Below, in pieces: positions 38,801-52,170 of a stretch of DNA of 64,000 bases (positions are counted from its first letter, which is position 1; every line of letters starts with the position of its first letter). Under the pieces are notes generated by a model that searched no databases, was not told the origin of the DNA, and was given only the letters and a program-made list of their open reading frames with translations. The stretch comes from Megalopta genalis. Lineage: Eukaryota > Arthropoda > Insecta > Hymenoptera > Halictidae. Made by a program: the position numbers and the translations under genes. The stretch covers positions 33,371,302 to 33,435,301 of the forward strand of contig NC_135013.1 of NCBI RefSeq assembly GCF_051020955.1, given 5' to 3'.

Positions 38801-41800
38801 TGCTTGTTCGACGGCAGATATCCTCGCCTTTCACGGGCGAGGATGCGATCGACGATAGATTCACGGAAGCCGACAAAATGGCGGCTCGCTAATATTTTAA
38901 CACTATGCCGTCCGGTGGCACCGCGCTGGTGCCAAAAACTATACGTTGTATGCCCGTGGTACCACTTTGGTGCCGTTTTAAAACACTGAAATAACATTTG
39001 AACTATATTTCTTGGGTGTTGAAAGGCAGCGAACTGACTATAGCATTGTGCTTTTATTTAACTAAGAATTAAGTACGAAAATTCTTGGATGACTTATCTT
39101 AATTTTAGGAGTTTATATTACCGCCATCATCGAAATCTTTTTTAAAATCTAAAATTTCCAAGCTATCATGCCGGCGTCAAACGCCAAGAATCATATCTAA
39201 GATCTGCGGACGGCATAGCGTTAATTATTAACCCTTTGCACTCGACTGGCGACTCCGAGGCACCAATAAAAACTGTTACGTCACGTTTCAAAATAATTTT
39301 ATTCATCGAATTTGTTTATATTTAAAGAACTGTCGAAAGCATGACCGTTGCAGGAGTCACAAAATTCAATATCATATGTTCAAAATGCACCAGGTTATAT
39401 AAAATGAAAATACCAGAAAAACTGTATTAAATTTTGCGTTAATTTGGCTTCGAGTGCAAAGGGTTAGTATAAATTTATTTATTTAGCCGTAGGTTCAGAA
39501 CGAATTTCAGTTCGACGAGTCAGTCTCTCTGCGTCGCTACCAGAGAAACCAGCAAAGTTTTCCACATATTTATAATCTTATAATAATATAATTATATCTT
39601 GTAACATTTTTATTTTATATCGATACCTGTCGTCCACAGCGACGCAACACCCGTCGAGCGGCATCGTTCGCAAAGGGTTACAATCAGCCGATTCTGCTGT
39701 TTTTTTTTTCGTTTTTTATATTTCGCTCGTTTCTGCGTTATTCGTCGCGCGAGCCGCGCGTCGCCGATCGCGAAAACCGTCGCATCGAGGGACTGGTTCG
39801 GTGTGATCAACGACTTCCGTATCCTGCTCATGAATATCAATCGATACGCCGTTTTAAGATTCATCGCGTCGCCGTCGATTAGCATTCAGAAAAAACGGCC
39901 GCTCCGCGCGCGTACGCTCGCGTGTACGAGAGCCGCTCGCTGACGCGGTCTCGAAATTCATGACGCGGAAGACTTCGGGGACCGTGTCCGCGGACGATTT
40001 CATCCGGCCCCGTTACTTTCGAACGCCGTTTGGCAAGACCGCCGAGAGCTGCCGATGAATTCTCAAGGGCCGGAAACGAACGTCGAACAGCATCTTTCGT
40101 ATTCGTCGAAGCCGGGCCGCAGAGTCGCGGCCCGATTCGACGAGTACGACTCGCGACGGAGATTTCTAATAACGAGTCGGGATTAACACTAAAAAAAACC
40201 CACCAAGCAGTAATACTAACTGGTATGTACTGCTTCACAAAAGTGAGAAGACCGAATTTATGTAGAATTTGTAAAGTTTTTATTATAAAACTTGCTCCAA
40301 TAATATAACTTATTCCAGCGTTCTCCACGAAAGTGTCTCGGAACTTTGCAGAATTAGAAAATAAGAAAGCGGTCGCTTTGACCGCGGTAGGTTTAGTGTT
40401 AAATTATGTTGCTTTGTCGTTCATCGAATTATGTGCTTTTCAACTGTTCGAGCGAATGTAGGTCTTCTATGAAACGATCGCTGCGAAGGAAATGGTATCG
40501 CGAGGGGTTCGAAACAAGTTTTACAAGCTTTTACTGTGGCGGTTCTTGTCAATGAGCAGTTCAAAGTTCGTTCGTTATTCGACGATCTAGCCTGTGACAA
40601 TTAATTTAAATTCTCGCATGCTTCGTTAAGATCTGTAGCAACATTAATGCGTCGAGAACGGAGCGGCTTGAAAGAATTTTGTAAAAATCGATGGATAAAA
40701 TTACAAAGAATTCTGAATGTACTAAGTTATATTTTTGTTAAAAAGATCCTCCATGTTAGAGCGTTAAAATGGACATTTTAACGCCTAAATCTCATTTTTA
40801 AAATCTCACGGATCGCAAGCGTACCGCTCGAACAGAATGAAAAATAATAACTCGAGTAAATTTTCTTCAATTTTCCTTCAGCTTGCGAACAAAAGTGGAC
40901 AATTCGGGAAGAGGAGACACGATTATCCGAGCCCCGCAACTCATTCTAATAGTTGCCGATTGTCAACAATTATAAAAACAAAGTGCTCGATAATCTGATC
41001 TCAAATAATCGTATCTCCTTTTCCCAAATTGTCCTTTTTTGTCTCGAAGCCGAAGGACAATCAGGAAGAAATTGCTACAGTCGCTTGAGAACGATCTTCC
41101 CGGTGGCGACGACGTATCAAAGAACGGTTCAACGAACTAAAAGAATCGCGGCGAAAATAATGAGCTCGCCGATATTCGTAAGACGGTCTTAAGAAATCGT
41201 TTCCGACGTTGCTGATACGTTCACTCGGACAAAAAGTCGGCGCATTAGCCGGCGCGCGGAACGCTCGAACGCCGCGCTCCGTCCCATCGCTGACAGATAA
41301 TATCGCGCGCCGATGTTATCCAACAGCATCATTCGCGCTGCCAGCCGTAATCCGCTGTTACAGTTGCATCATGTCGGGAAAATTCAATTACCGGCAAGGA
41401 AGAATATTCCGCGGCGACGCGTCAACCCCCGGCAGGATCAATTTTCGTCGCCGAACGGCAGTTCGCAGCGGCCGCTCGGCCGGCAAACTGCGGTTTCACC
41501 ACCTACATACTAGGAAACACTTTCACGATGTAAAAGATAGTGCTGCGTTTAGACGAGTACGAAAAGGCATGCGAGACCGCGACGATCGACGATCGACGAC
41601 GACGACGACGACGACCGGCCGGCCGGTTGCTCGAGAGCCGCCGCTTGCTCGTTGAATCTATCGGCTTTCGTAATGTGGGAAACCTTGAGGCTTGCGCAAG
41701 CAGACTCGTAAGAAAGTGAAATTGCAACGGAGAGTTCATTCATTTCAGGATCGGCCGGTCGAACACCGATCGAAACGCCTCGAATTCGTTGTTCCTTCGT

Positions 41801-42979
41801 AGCGGACTTTCGGCGGACGGATAGCAGACCAGCTAATTCTCTGCGATTTCGGCGAAAGCGTAGCTTTTTAGCGCGAAAGCGCTTCTTTTATTTCGTTGCA
41901 CATTTCAGTTTCTTGCAACAGAATTCTTCGCTTCTTTTCTCGCCGCTTTGTTTCTAGAAAAATCCTGCTTGTTCGACGGCAGATATCTCGCCTTTCACGG
42001 GCGAGGATGCGATCGACGATAGATTCACGGAAGCCGACAAAATGGCGGCTCGCTAATATTTTCATTTACGATCGTTCGTATCTCGTTCGGCCGTGACGAG
42101 CAGCGACGAGGAAGAAATTGATTGAATTCAGTGCATTGATTAAGTTCAGTGCAACAGATTAAACTCGTTAAATGAAAATGATATTTTTCATTTTCTTTCT
42201 TCTCCTTCTGTGCGTTATATTACAATAATGTCTCTCTAATTGACGCTCAGATTGCGCAGAAAAATAGACAATTTGGGAAGAGGCGATACGATTGTTCGAG
42301 CCTTTTTATAATTGTTTTAGCCTGTTTTTATAATTGTTGAGAAGCAATGACCATAAGAACGTCCCTAAAAGCTCGAACATTCGTATTTCCTCTTCCCAAA
42401 TTGTTCATTTTCGTGGACAATGCGAGCGTCAATTAGAGAGACAAAACTGTACATACATTTGTATCTTTAAATAAAAATAAAAATTAAGAAAATTAAAATA
42501 AAAATTACGTTGCTTATATGGAATTAAAATAACACGATCTACCCACAGTGTTATAGGATTCTAGAAAGCATTCCCAGCGAAGAGAACCCAGTTCGATCGC
42601 CCGGGAATGGCCCTTTTGATAGAGAAACGTTCGTCGAGCGTGGCAATGTCCTCCTCGGGCCCGTTTTCCTGGCCGATCGTAGACGATCGGAGGAGGACGA
42701 TGATGCAACCGGCCCGATTCATTTCACGGATCCGAAGCGAGGCCGAAAGGTTGCCGCACGCGAATTTCACTCTTTGTTCCGGCGTTTGTTCGCGATCACG
42801 ATCCCGCGGATCTCTCGCATATTTTATCGCGTCCGACTAATCGAGGCCTGCCGGGGGCCGGATGGAAAAAACGTCCCCGGAGCAGGAAAGATTTCGAGCG
42901 AGCATGTGATCCGATCGCGTGCAGCTGCCTCGAAAGTGAAAGTGAAGATGCCTCCGGGACGTTCTCATCGGAACGGTGG

Positions 42980-43026
<47 letters not shown>

Positions 43027-46000
43027 GTTTCTCTATCGTTCTCTCGCGGCAGATCAACTTTTGTCGACCCGTGTTCGATTTCTAACGAGCCGCGTCGAAT
43101 AAATCACTCGGATCTGCTCCGCAACAGACGTTGATCTACACGCGGCTACCAGCCGCGGTTGCCCGGGAACGTCTCAACAAAAGGCTAATTAATGTTTCGC
43201 GCGTAGAATCGGCGGCCCGTTAGATAATCGGGGCCCCGAACCGCCGACCGCTGATAGAGAAATCCCGGGGAATCTGTTCGCCGTGCCCGTGTATTCCGCG
43301 CTGCGCGCCGCGCGCCCCGCGAATTATCACGCAGAAACATCGCGTGAAATCGAACGCCGGCCGCGTGTTGCGCCGTCACGGTTTACGAGCTTGTGTAGAA
43401 ATGCTCCGTGCCTGTGTAAAAAAATCGCGCGAAAATTACCATACTCGATGGACTGCCGCGAGCGCGCTTGGCTTTGTTTTCAGCCCGGTAATCCCGTTTC
43501 CGAGCCGAGCGATTTGCAAGTTTCAATTCTACCGCGGAATCGGCGCGTTTCTTGCGCCAGATTTACCGTTAATTTCTCCGTAATTTTGTTTACCGTATTT
43601 CTTGATTTCGATTTTGACTATTTTATGCAATTCCTTGATTCGGGTATCATAACTTTTGTTTATCATAAGCAAGCATTTCCTTTCTTCCAGTCGAACGGAC
43701 TGACGACGAAACCGCGCCATTTTCAGGATTGTTTCAACGGATCCTTCGGCGTCGAAGAGTATTTTTAGCAAGTTAGAAATTTTCTATTTTTCATTGTAAA
43801 GGCAATTTATGCTATTGCGAAATGGTTGTCGTCTTGTTAATGTCGTTGACGCTTCGGCTGCCACGTGACTCGTTCGCGGCCGACGCAATTGTTCGCTCGA
43901 AAATTAATTTCTACGCTGATCTTTTATATTTCATAGATCTTTTATCAGAACCCGAAAACGCGCGAGGCTATCGAAAATAGAATCGATTGTTGATATGTTT
44001 TCTTAATACGCGCGACGTACTACGAAATGCGCTATCAAAATGTTTATCAGAAATAATAGAAAAACTAGGAAAACGGGTGCCGAAGTTGGTCCGAGAAGTG
44101 ATTAAAAAACGCGGTGGATACATCGACGAAAAGAAAATGCAATTTTCGTTGACGTTGACGTTATTTTTATCGCATGCTTTTATTGCAAATATATCCATGT
44201 ACTTGTCTTTAATATAATTAGTTCGATATAATTAAATTCAAATAAATCAATTAAAAATATTATAAACATTTCATATAGGATTTTCATATTTATCTAATAT
44301 TCTGTAAGTGTCCCGATACTTCGGGGATTGAGAAGAATTATCCCCCCGATAATTCGAGGGGGGATACTTCTCGCGTAGCGAGGGGGGGGGGGAGCGAAGA
44401 TGTGGTGAAAACACTTACTTCGGAGGGGTTGGTGAGCGCCGTCTTCAAGATCGTCCCGTTGACGAGGTGACCCGAATGCGCGGGGTGACTCGGATGACTG
44501 GGGGTAGGTTGAGAGTTGAGCGGGTCGCCCGACGAAATTTTGTGATGATGAAGGAAACCACCAGCCAGCTGAGCGTGTTGCTGTTGGCTGTGGTGCGCGG
44601 CCGCGGCCGCGGCCATGTGTTTGTCCAACATCGTCGAGCCCATGGTGCCTTTGGTGCCACCGAGGGATCCCGACCCGTTCACACCGCCAACGTTACCGCC
44701 GCCACCCATGCCACCCATGCTTCCGCCCACTCCGCTAGTTTTGTTACTTTTCTTGTGCTTTTTGTATTTCACCTGCGAACAATAATCGTCCGGGACACGT
44801 TATCGCGGAAGATTAACCATTTCACCTTTAGGTGATTTAGGTTTCAAGAACCCTTTCGCGGTTTGTCGCGAAACGTTCGAAGCTCTGCGCAAATCGCGAG
44901 CTTCTTACGGAAGCTGTAAATACAGCGACGCTCTCGTTAGTATTCGGACGCTTTTCAAAATGCGATAACTTTTTTTAGAACTGGTCTAAACGACTTGAAT
45001 TTGTTTTTTTTGTAGACGATAGAGCGATCAGTTTACTAGATCGTAACTAGAGTGCTTTTTAAAAATGGTTCCTATTGTTTGGAATGAGAAAATAAAATAA
45101 AAGACTTTTAACTAATATTCTATTATTATAAATATTAGTTCTATATTATAATATTATATTATTTTAAAAAATAAAAGACTCTTTAACTTTCTTTTTTATC
45201 AGAGCCTGCAACGAAGATTTGAAAAATTTGTTCTTATAAGATTTGTTTTATATGCACGTTAATAATTTCACCGAAATTAATTCCTTTATCTGCATGAACA
45301 TGTCTTGACGACTTTTTTAACGTTCGCGCAGTCGTGATTTAAGGTTTTCCATTGCAATTAGGATTGCAAAATTGAGCTTTGTTTTTGCGAGAAGACTTTC
45401 GTACTTGCGAAGCTTTTTTTCGATCGTAGCTTGTCCGACAGACGCAACTGGTTTCACGGAAATATTCGAACAGCGATGTTAAGGACGTCGAAGTTGGGAT
45501 TGCTTCATTTTTTTTCAGAAAATCGAATCGGGGAAATAAGTAGAATAACGAGTTAAGTTTATACGTACCTTGTAAAGGTTATACACAGCACCAGAATTTC
45601 TACCGCCAGGCATCCGATCTTCTCGAACCGCCTGAAGGACCATACCCTGTTCAATGCACTTTTTAAAGCGACAGTATTGACACCTGTTTCTTTGGGCTTT
45701 CGTGATTTCGCAGCCACCTTCTGCCACGCAGGTGTACACCCGCCTGTTTTGGACGGTTCTCTTGAAGAACCCTTTACACCTGCGCACAAATGAGAAAATC
45801 ATTTCCGACCTGGCCGACAATTGCAGATGAAAGCCTATTTGTGACCGTCTTCTCGGCGATATTAACCTTAATCGCTTCTTGAAACCGAATTTGCTCGGTA
45901 CAAGAGCTTTTTTGGACGATGACGAAGTTCGTCTTAGATATTAAAAATACTAAAAATACTAAGAATATTAAGAATACTAAGAATACTAAAAATACTAAAA

Positions 46001-49000
46001 ATACTAAAGATATTAAAAATATTAAAAATACTAAAAATACTAAAGATACTAGAAATAGTAGAAATAGTAGAAATAGTAGAAATACTAGAAATACTAAAGA
46101 TACTAAAAATAGTAGAAATACTAAAAGTACTAAAAATATTGAAAATACTAAAATATTAAAAATACTGAAAATACTAAAAATATTAAAAATACTGAAAATA
46201 CTAAAAATATTAAACATACAGAAAATATCAAAAATACTAAAAATATTAAAAGTACTGAAAATACTGAAAATACTAAAAATACTAAACATACAGAAAATAT
46301 CAAAAATACTAAAAATATTAAAAATATTGAAAATACTGAAACTACCAAAAATCCTAAAAATACCAAAAATATTAAAAATTCTAGAAATATTAAAAATACT
46401 GAAAATACTATTTTAGCGTACAATTTAGAATTAATTGATGTCACGGAAAGTCATCGAAAGGCTCTCCTCGTTTTGCTTAAAAAGATTGCGAATTCGTACA
46501 TACACATTAACAGTGGTCGAGTTATTAATAGCACCACGAACTAACTTTCAAATACACGTCTATAGCGCTCGCTCCTTGGAGAGAGAGTGTCCTGCTACTT
46601 TAACCTAGAGACAGTTTAAAGATTCACGACCACTGAATTACGGTTATACCGGGTTGCATAGGGAAACACGATGGAGGACTTTTACCAAGTAATTTGCCTG
46701 GCTCCTCCGACAGGACAATAGACATAGGATAAACAAGTACGAAGGCGTGTAACGACACCCCGAGGTGACTTTAGAGACTAATCAACCATGGCGCAGGATA
46801 TAGTGGTATGGCGAACACCTTGAAGCACAGTTTTCAGTTTATATTGTTACTTTTGCCTACGTCACCTTCAAAAAGTTGGACCAACTTTCTCTTTAAAAAG
46901 AAAAAGGGAGTCGATTAGGGAGTAATTATTTTTTACTGCGCCCAAAATCCTGCCAATTTGTATAATAATTACATTACGAATTTTGTTCTAACAAGTTATA
47001 ATATAATAGTACAATAATAAAATAATAATAGTATAATACAATAATGCAGTAATAATATAATATAATAATAGAATAATAATATATAATATATAACTCTATA
47101 CTTAAATTAATCACAACCATTGTTCGATGTTTATAAAAATGTTTATAAAAACAATCAAACTTACTGAAATCGCGTTCATGAAAACGATAAAAATAATTTC
47201 TATGCTTCTATAAACATTTTTATAAGCACTGAACTTGTACCATAGTTATTATTGTATTATTATATTGTATTATTATTATTATATCATTATATTATATTAT
47301 TATTATTATATACTATTATAACTCTACTAATTTAACTTTCTCAGCAAAAAAAATAGGTTTCCTCCGACGACGCGTCAATCAATTATCGGATCCGGCTTTC
47401 CACCGACCCGCCAATGATTACCTTTTCAATCAATTAATACGAACGTATTTTCGCGACGCTCGAATCCCGAATAGAATTCACGGACGCAACGAAATCCGAG
47501 GTTTTCCCTGTCGCAGAGCGTAAAGAATTCAAGATGCCGATCGTTCGTCGCGAACGGATTCGACGAAGCACGGAAAGGTCGGTGAAAAAGAAAAAAAGAT
47601 ATGCTCAGAATAGGAAGACAAAGAATCGCGTCACGGATAAGCCGAACTCTGATGCACAAGGTGACGTAGGATCGTGTCTTTCACCTATGAGATTTCTTCT
47701 ATCTATATACGTATACGTTCTTGGCTGCCCAGTGACGCACCGTCTTCGAAGAAGCTAGCGATCGAGTGTATTTCCGAGTCGCTGGAAGCCGCGTATCAAA
47801 CGGGGAGGACACCGAAAGGTCAGAGTTCGCCGTGAGGCACCCCCTCGCTATCATGACTAGTGGCGGTCCTAGCTTTCCGCCTAGCATAGTTCTCTGTAAT
47901 TATCTCCAATTAACCGGGACATCCGAACCTCTGCCGCGCGTCCTCTGTCGCGCGGCGAAATCCATTGGACCTCGAAATGTTTCCGGGATGCATGCGGATG
48001 CGTTGCACTTTGTTAAACGTCCGATCCGATTGCATTACGTTCCGGATGTTAGACGCTTACTCGTACGAGAGATCTTCGCAGGATTCGCTCGCTTTTCTGG
48101 ATTCGCGACTTTTCGACCACGCGATCTGAATTATTAATTCGATGTAATGGTGCTGCGAACATGTGGTAAGCAGACTGCGGATTTTATGCGTGTATAGGAA
48201 AAATATATACATGTATAGGGCCGTGTAGACAGGACTTTTTGGTCTGGTGTAAGTCTGGCCGCGTGCAAAGTCACTACAGAATTCTGTCCTCGCCGTTCTG
48301 CGTCTCGTTTCTTCATTTTTCTTACACGTTTTTGCACAAAATCCGCACTCTACTTACTGCATATTCGCAGCACTATTACATTTATAGCGAATTCATAATG
48401 CAGCTCACATAGTCAAAAAGTTCGGATCTAGAAAAGCATGCGAATCCTGCGAAGATCGCAAGCTACGCTAAACTGATCCCTGATTTCAACGACCTGCACT
48501 GGAAAAAGTGCAGTTAACTCTTTGGGGCACGGTGGGATTAAAAATGTATTAAACCATGTATTAAAAAAGGTGAGACATTTTTAGTCTCGAAATATTGCAA
48601 TAATTGCACGCGCATTCACGAACCAATGTTTCACGGTGGAACTATTCGAGTCCCACGCTATAACAAAGCAAATTGAACTTGAACAAATTCAATTATTATT
48701 ATATTACTATGCTTTTTTTTCAATTACTATTATATTACTATACCCTCGCATCAATTTCGTTTAACTAAAAGCTATAAAATAAAGTAAAATTTATGTGCAA
48801 CACTGGTCTCTTTTATATCCTGAAATCCGGTGCCCCTTGACAGATTAGGCTAGCCTAGTCCCACCCTATAACAAAACAAATTGAACTTGAACAAATTCAA
48901 TTATTATTATTATTTTACTATGCTTTTATTGTATGCGATTCCCTCGTGAATAAAAATACATCAATTTCGTTTAACTAAAAACTATAAAATAAAGTAAAAT

Positions 49001-52000
49001 TTCTGTGCAACACTGGTCTCTTTTATATCCTGAAATCCGGTGCCCCTTGACAGATTAGGCTAGCCTAGTTCTAAATTGAATTATTATTATTTTCCTGTGC
49101 TCTTATATTACGCGATTCCCTCGTTAATAAAAATGCATCAATTTCGTTTAACTCGAAACTATAAAATAAAGTAAAATTTCTATGCAACACTGGGGTCTCT
49201 TTTATTTCCTGACATCCCGTGCCCCAGATTAGGCTAGCCTAAGCTAGCCTAGGTTACACGAAGACTCAGCGGCTCACAGTTTAAAAGTGGTCCAAGAGAC
49301 GGCGAAGAAGAAGAAGAAGAAGAAGAGAAGAAGAAGAAGAAGAAAAAGAAAAAGAAAAAGAAAAAGAAAAAGAAAAAGAAGAAGAAGAAGAAGAAAAAGA
49401 AGAAGAAGAAAAAAAAGAAGAAGAAGAAGAAGAAGAGAACCAACGAGCCCGACAACTCACCCCTCGCACGTGATGATGCCGTAGTGAAGACCGGTGGCCT
49501 TGTCCTCGCAGATCATGCATATCATAGGCGTCTCGTCCTCCTCGTGTTCCTGGGGCGGCATCGGGGGCGCAGGCGGCGCGACGGACATCGATTGCGACGC
49601 CGACTCGGACTTGACGACCCCGCCGTTCCTCACCCACGTCTGACTGGACCCGGAAGCGGTCAGGTTCAACGCCTGCATCTGCTGGGCGGCCGGCAGTTGC
49701 GTCATGTCGCCGGCCCATAACCTCTCCATGTTGAGCGGCGGCCCGGACGAGTAGGAAACGGAGGGCGGCTTGCCCCTGGACTCCTGGCCCAGGTTCAGGA
49801 GCAGCTGGGCGGCCGATTCCTCCGACGAGGAACAGGAGGCCGCCGCGGCGGTGGTCGTCCAGGACGCCGCTGGCGGCGGCACCGGGTCCAAGGGCGGCGC
49901 GGACCATATCATCGTCCTCACGCCCCCGATCTCCCCCATGATCACCGTGGGCGGCGGTCTGGGGGGCGCCGGCGCCGGCCTCTGCGCCGGAGGCTTCATC
50001 GTTTCACCTGGAACAGCAAGCACGTTTCTCAAACTTAGCGCCCCGCGCTCAGAGGAGGCCGGGGTGACGGTCTACGCGTAGCTGGGACCACCGGACACGA
50101 CCGTCTTCGATTATTCTGCAGCTGGTAAAGCGAGCCGGACATTCAAGGAGTCTAGCGAGGCTCGGAGAGACCTTTATAGCATTTTTGCGGAGTCTTCAAG
50201 GTGACCTTCGACGCTGTCATACGCAATGCTGCAACCTTGGACGCTGGTACACGCAACGCCGCGACCTGTTCGTCGGCTAGAGGAGGTCAAGAAGCGTTTG
50301 CTTAGGCGAGGGACAAAGCTATTCTTATCTGTTGGAGGGACAGGTACGAGCGTTTCCTTGTCGCGAGTCCACGGTTCAATGCTTGGCCGAGGGTTGGAAA
50401 CATTTTTCATAGACCTGGAGTCTTGTACTAGTTTTCGAGCTTAGTATTCGGTCGGGAGATCGCGTACGCTAGCCGATACGCTAAAGGATTGCAACATTGC
50501 GCATGAGAAAATTGAAAGCGGAGCTTTCCGGAAGCTTGTTTCCGGAAAAGACGCAGCGTCGAAGATACCTTCGAAATCGAAATGCAGTAATGTTTCCCCA
50601 ATTGACGTTCAGATTGTGCACAAAAATAGACAAATCGAGCCTTGCGACTCGTTTTTTATAATTGTTGATAATCGGTAACTGTAAAAACTAACTGCAAGGC
50701 TCGATTAATCGTGTCTCCTCTTCCAAAATTGTCCATTTTTCTGCATGATCTCAACGTCAGTTAGGGAGACTTTAATGTACATACCTTCGAAATCGAAATA
50801 CAGTGATGCCTCCCCAATTGTCGTCCAAATTGTACACAAAAGTAGACAATTTGGGAGGAGGAGATACGATTATTCGAGCCTTGTGGCTCGTTTTTTTTTG
50901 CAAGCCTCGAATAATCGTGTCTCCTCCTCCCAAATCGTCTATTTTTCTGCACAATCCGAGCGTCAGTATGGGAGACATTACTGTGCACTAAAGTCTCCCT
51001 AATTGACGCTCAGATTGTGCACAAAAATAGACAATTTGGGGAGAAAAGATACGATTATCCGAGCCCTGCAGCTCGTTCTTATAGTCCTTGACAATTCGAA
51101 ACTATAAAAACGAACCACAAGGCTCGACTAATCGTATTCCCTCTTCCCAAATTGTCCATTTATGAACGTCAATTAGGGAGACATTGCTGTAACTCTTTTC
51201 TCGATCGCCGAGAAAGAAACTAAATCATCGGTCGCGTCGGATGGTCCAACCTGCTCAGAACAAGACCCAATTAAGCTAGAGATACAATAACAAAGAAAAA
51301 CCAAAGAGATTCGCTTACACATGGACACAGTGGTGGTGGTGCAGGTGTTCCCGGAGGCGGGCCCGTTGCCCCCGGATCCCGCGTTGCTGAGGTTCGTGTT
51401 GCCGCTGCTGGTGGAGACAACGGCGACATTTTGCCCGTAGTTCACGGCGCTGCTGATCACTCCGTTAAGTAGCCTTTGGGTGGCGAATCCCTGTACACCG
51501 GAGTTCTGCGTCCAAAATTGGTGGTGAGCCAGGAGATGGGGCGGCACCGAGGGTGCTCTTGGTCTGGGTGGCGTCGGCGGGGTCTGCGGCTGTTGTTGCT
51601 GCTGCTGCTGTTGCTGCTGCTGTTGCTGCTGCTGCTGTTGTTGTTGTTGCTGTTGAACACCGTGTTGGGTGCTCGCGCTTGGACTCATGCTCTGGTTCGA
51701 GTTGTACTGCGAGGAAGGGCTGCTCCGATGGCTGGGCTGGCTGGAGGTCTCGGAACGGCCGCCTCCGCCGCTGCCGGTGCTGCTGCCACCTCCGCCGTCG
51801 AAAACCGAGTTGTCGGACTCCTCTTTCGTTTGGGCGGAGGATAGGTCGCCCTTGTCCGGGCTGTCGCTCCTCGAGGTCGCTTCCTGGGGCATTGGAGTCG
51901 TGGAGACCGCCTGCATAGGCGAGTAAGGCGACGATCTGGCTGGCGCCGGGGTGCCAGAACGTTGCTGCTGCTGCTGCTGCTGCTGTTGATGATGGTGCTG

Positions 52001-52010
52001 CTGCTGCTGG

Positions 52011-52042
<32 letters not shown>

Positions 52043-52085
52043 CTGGTGGTGGTGCTGTTGATGCTGCTGCTGCTGCTGCTGCTGT

Positions 52086-52170
<85 letters not shown>

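Noticed and set aside
42514..42770. Candidate Hr4 exon on the minus strand (NLSASLRIREMNRAGCIIVL)
   Set aside because: Exons at 44419 and 33923 already join in phase 0 with family-consistent sequence, and this frame lacks a convincing acceptor and donor pair.
45774..46416. 165-171 residue frames on both strands
   Set aside because: Produced by the 9-bp minisatellite, whose period is a multiple of three.
49281..49907. 208-residue minus frame overlapping the zinc-finger exon
   Set aside because: Out of frame with the receptor and ends in poly-Ser from the GAA tract.
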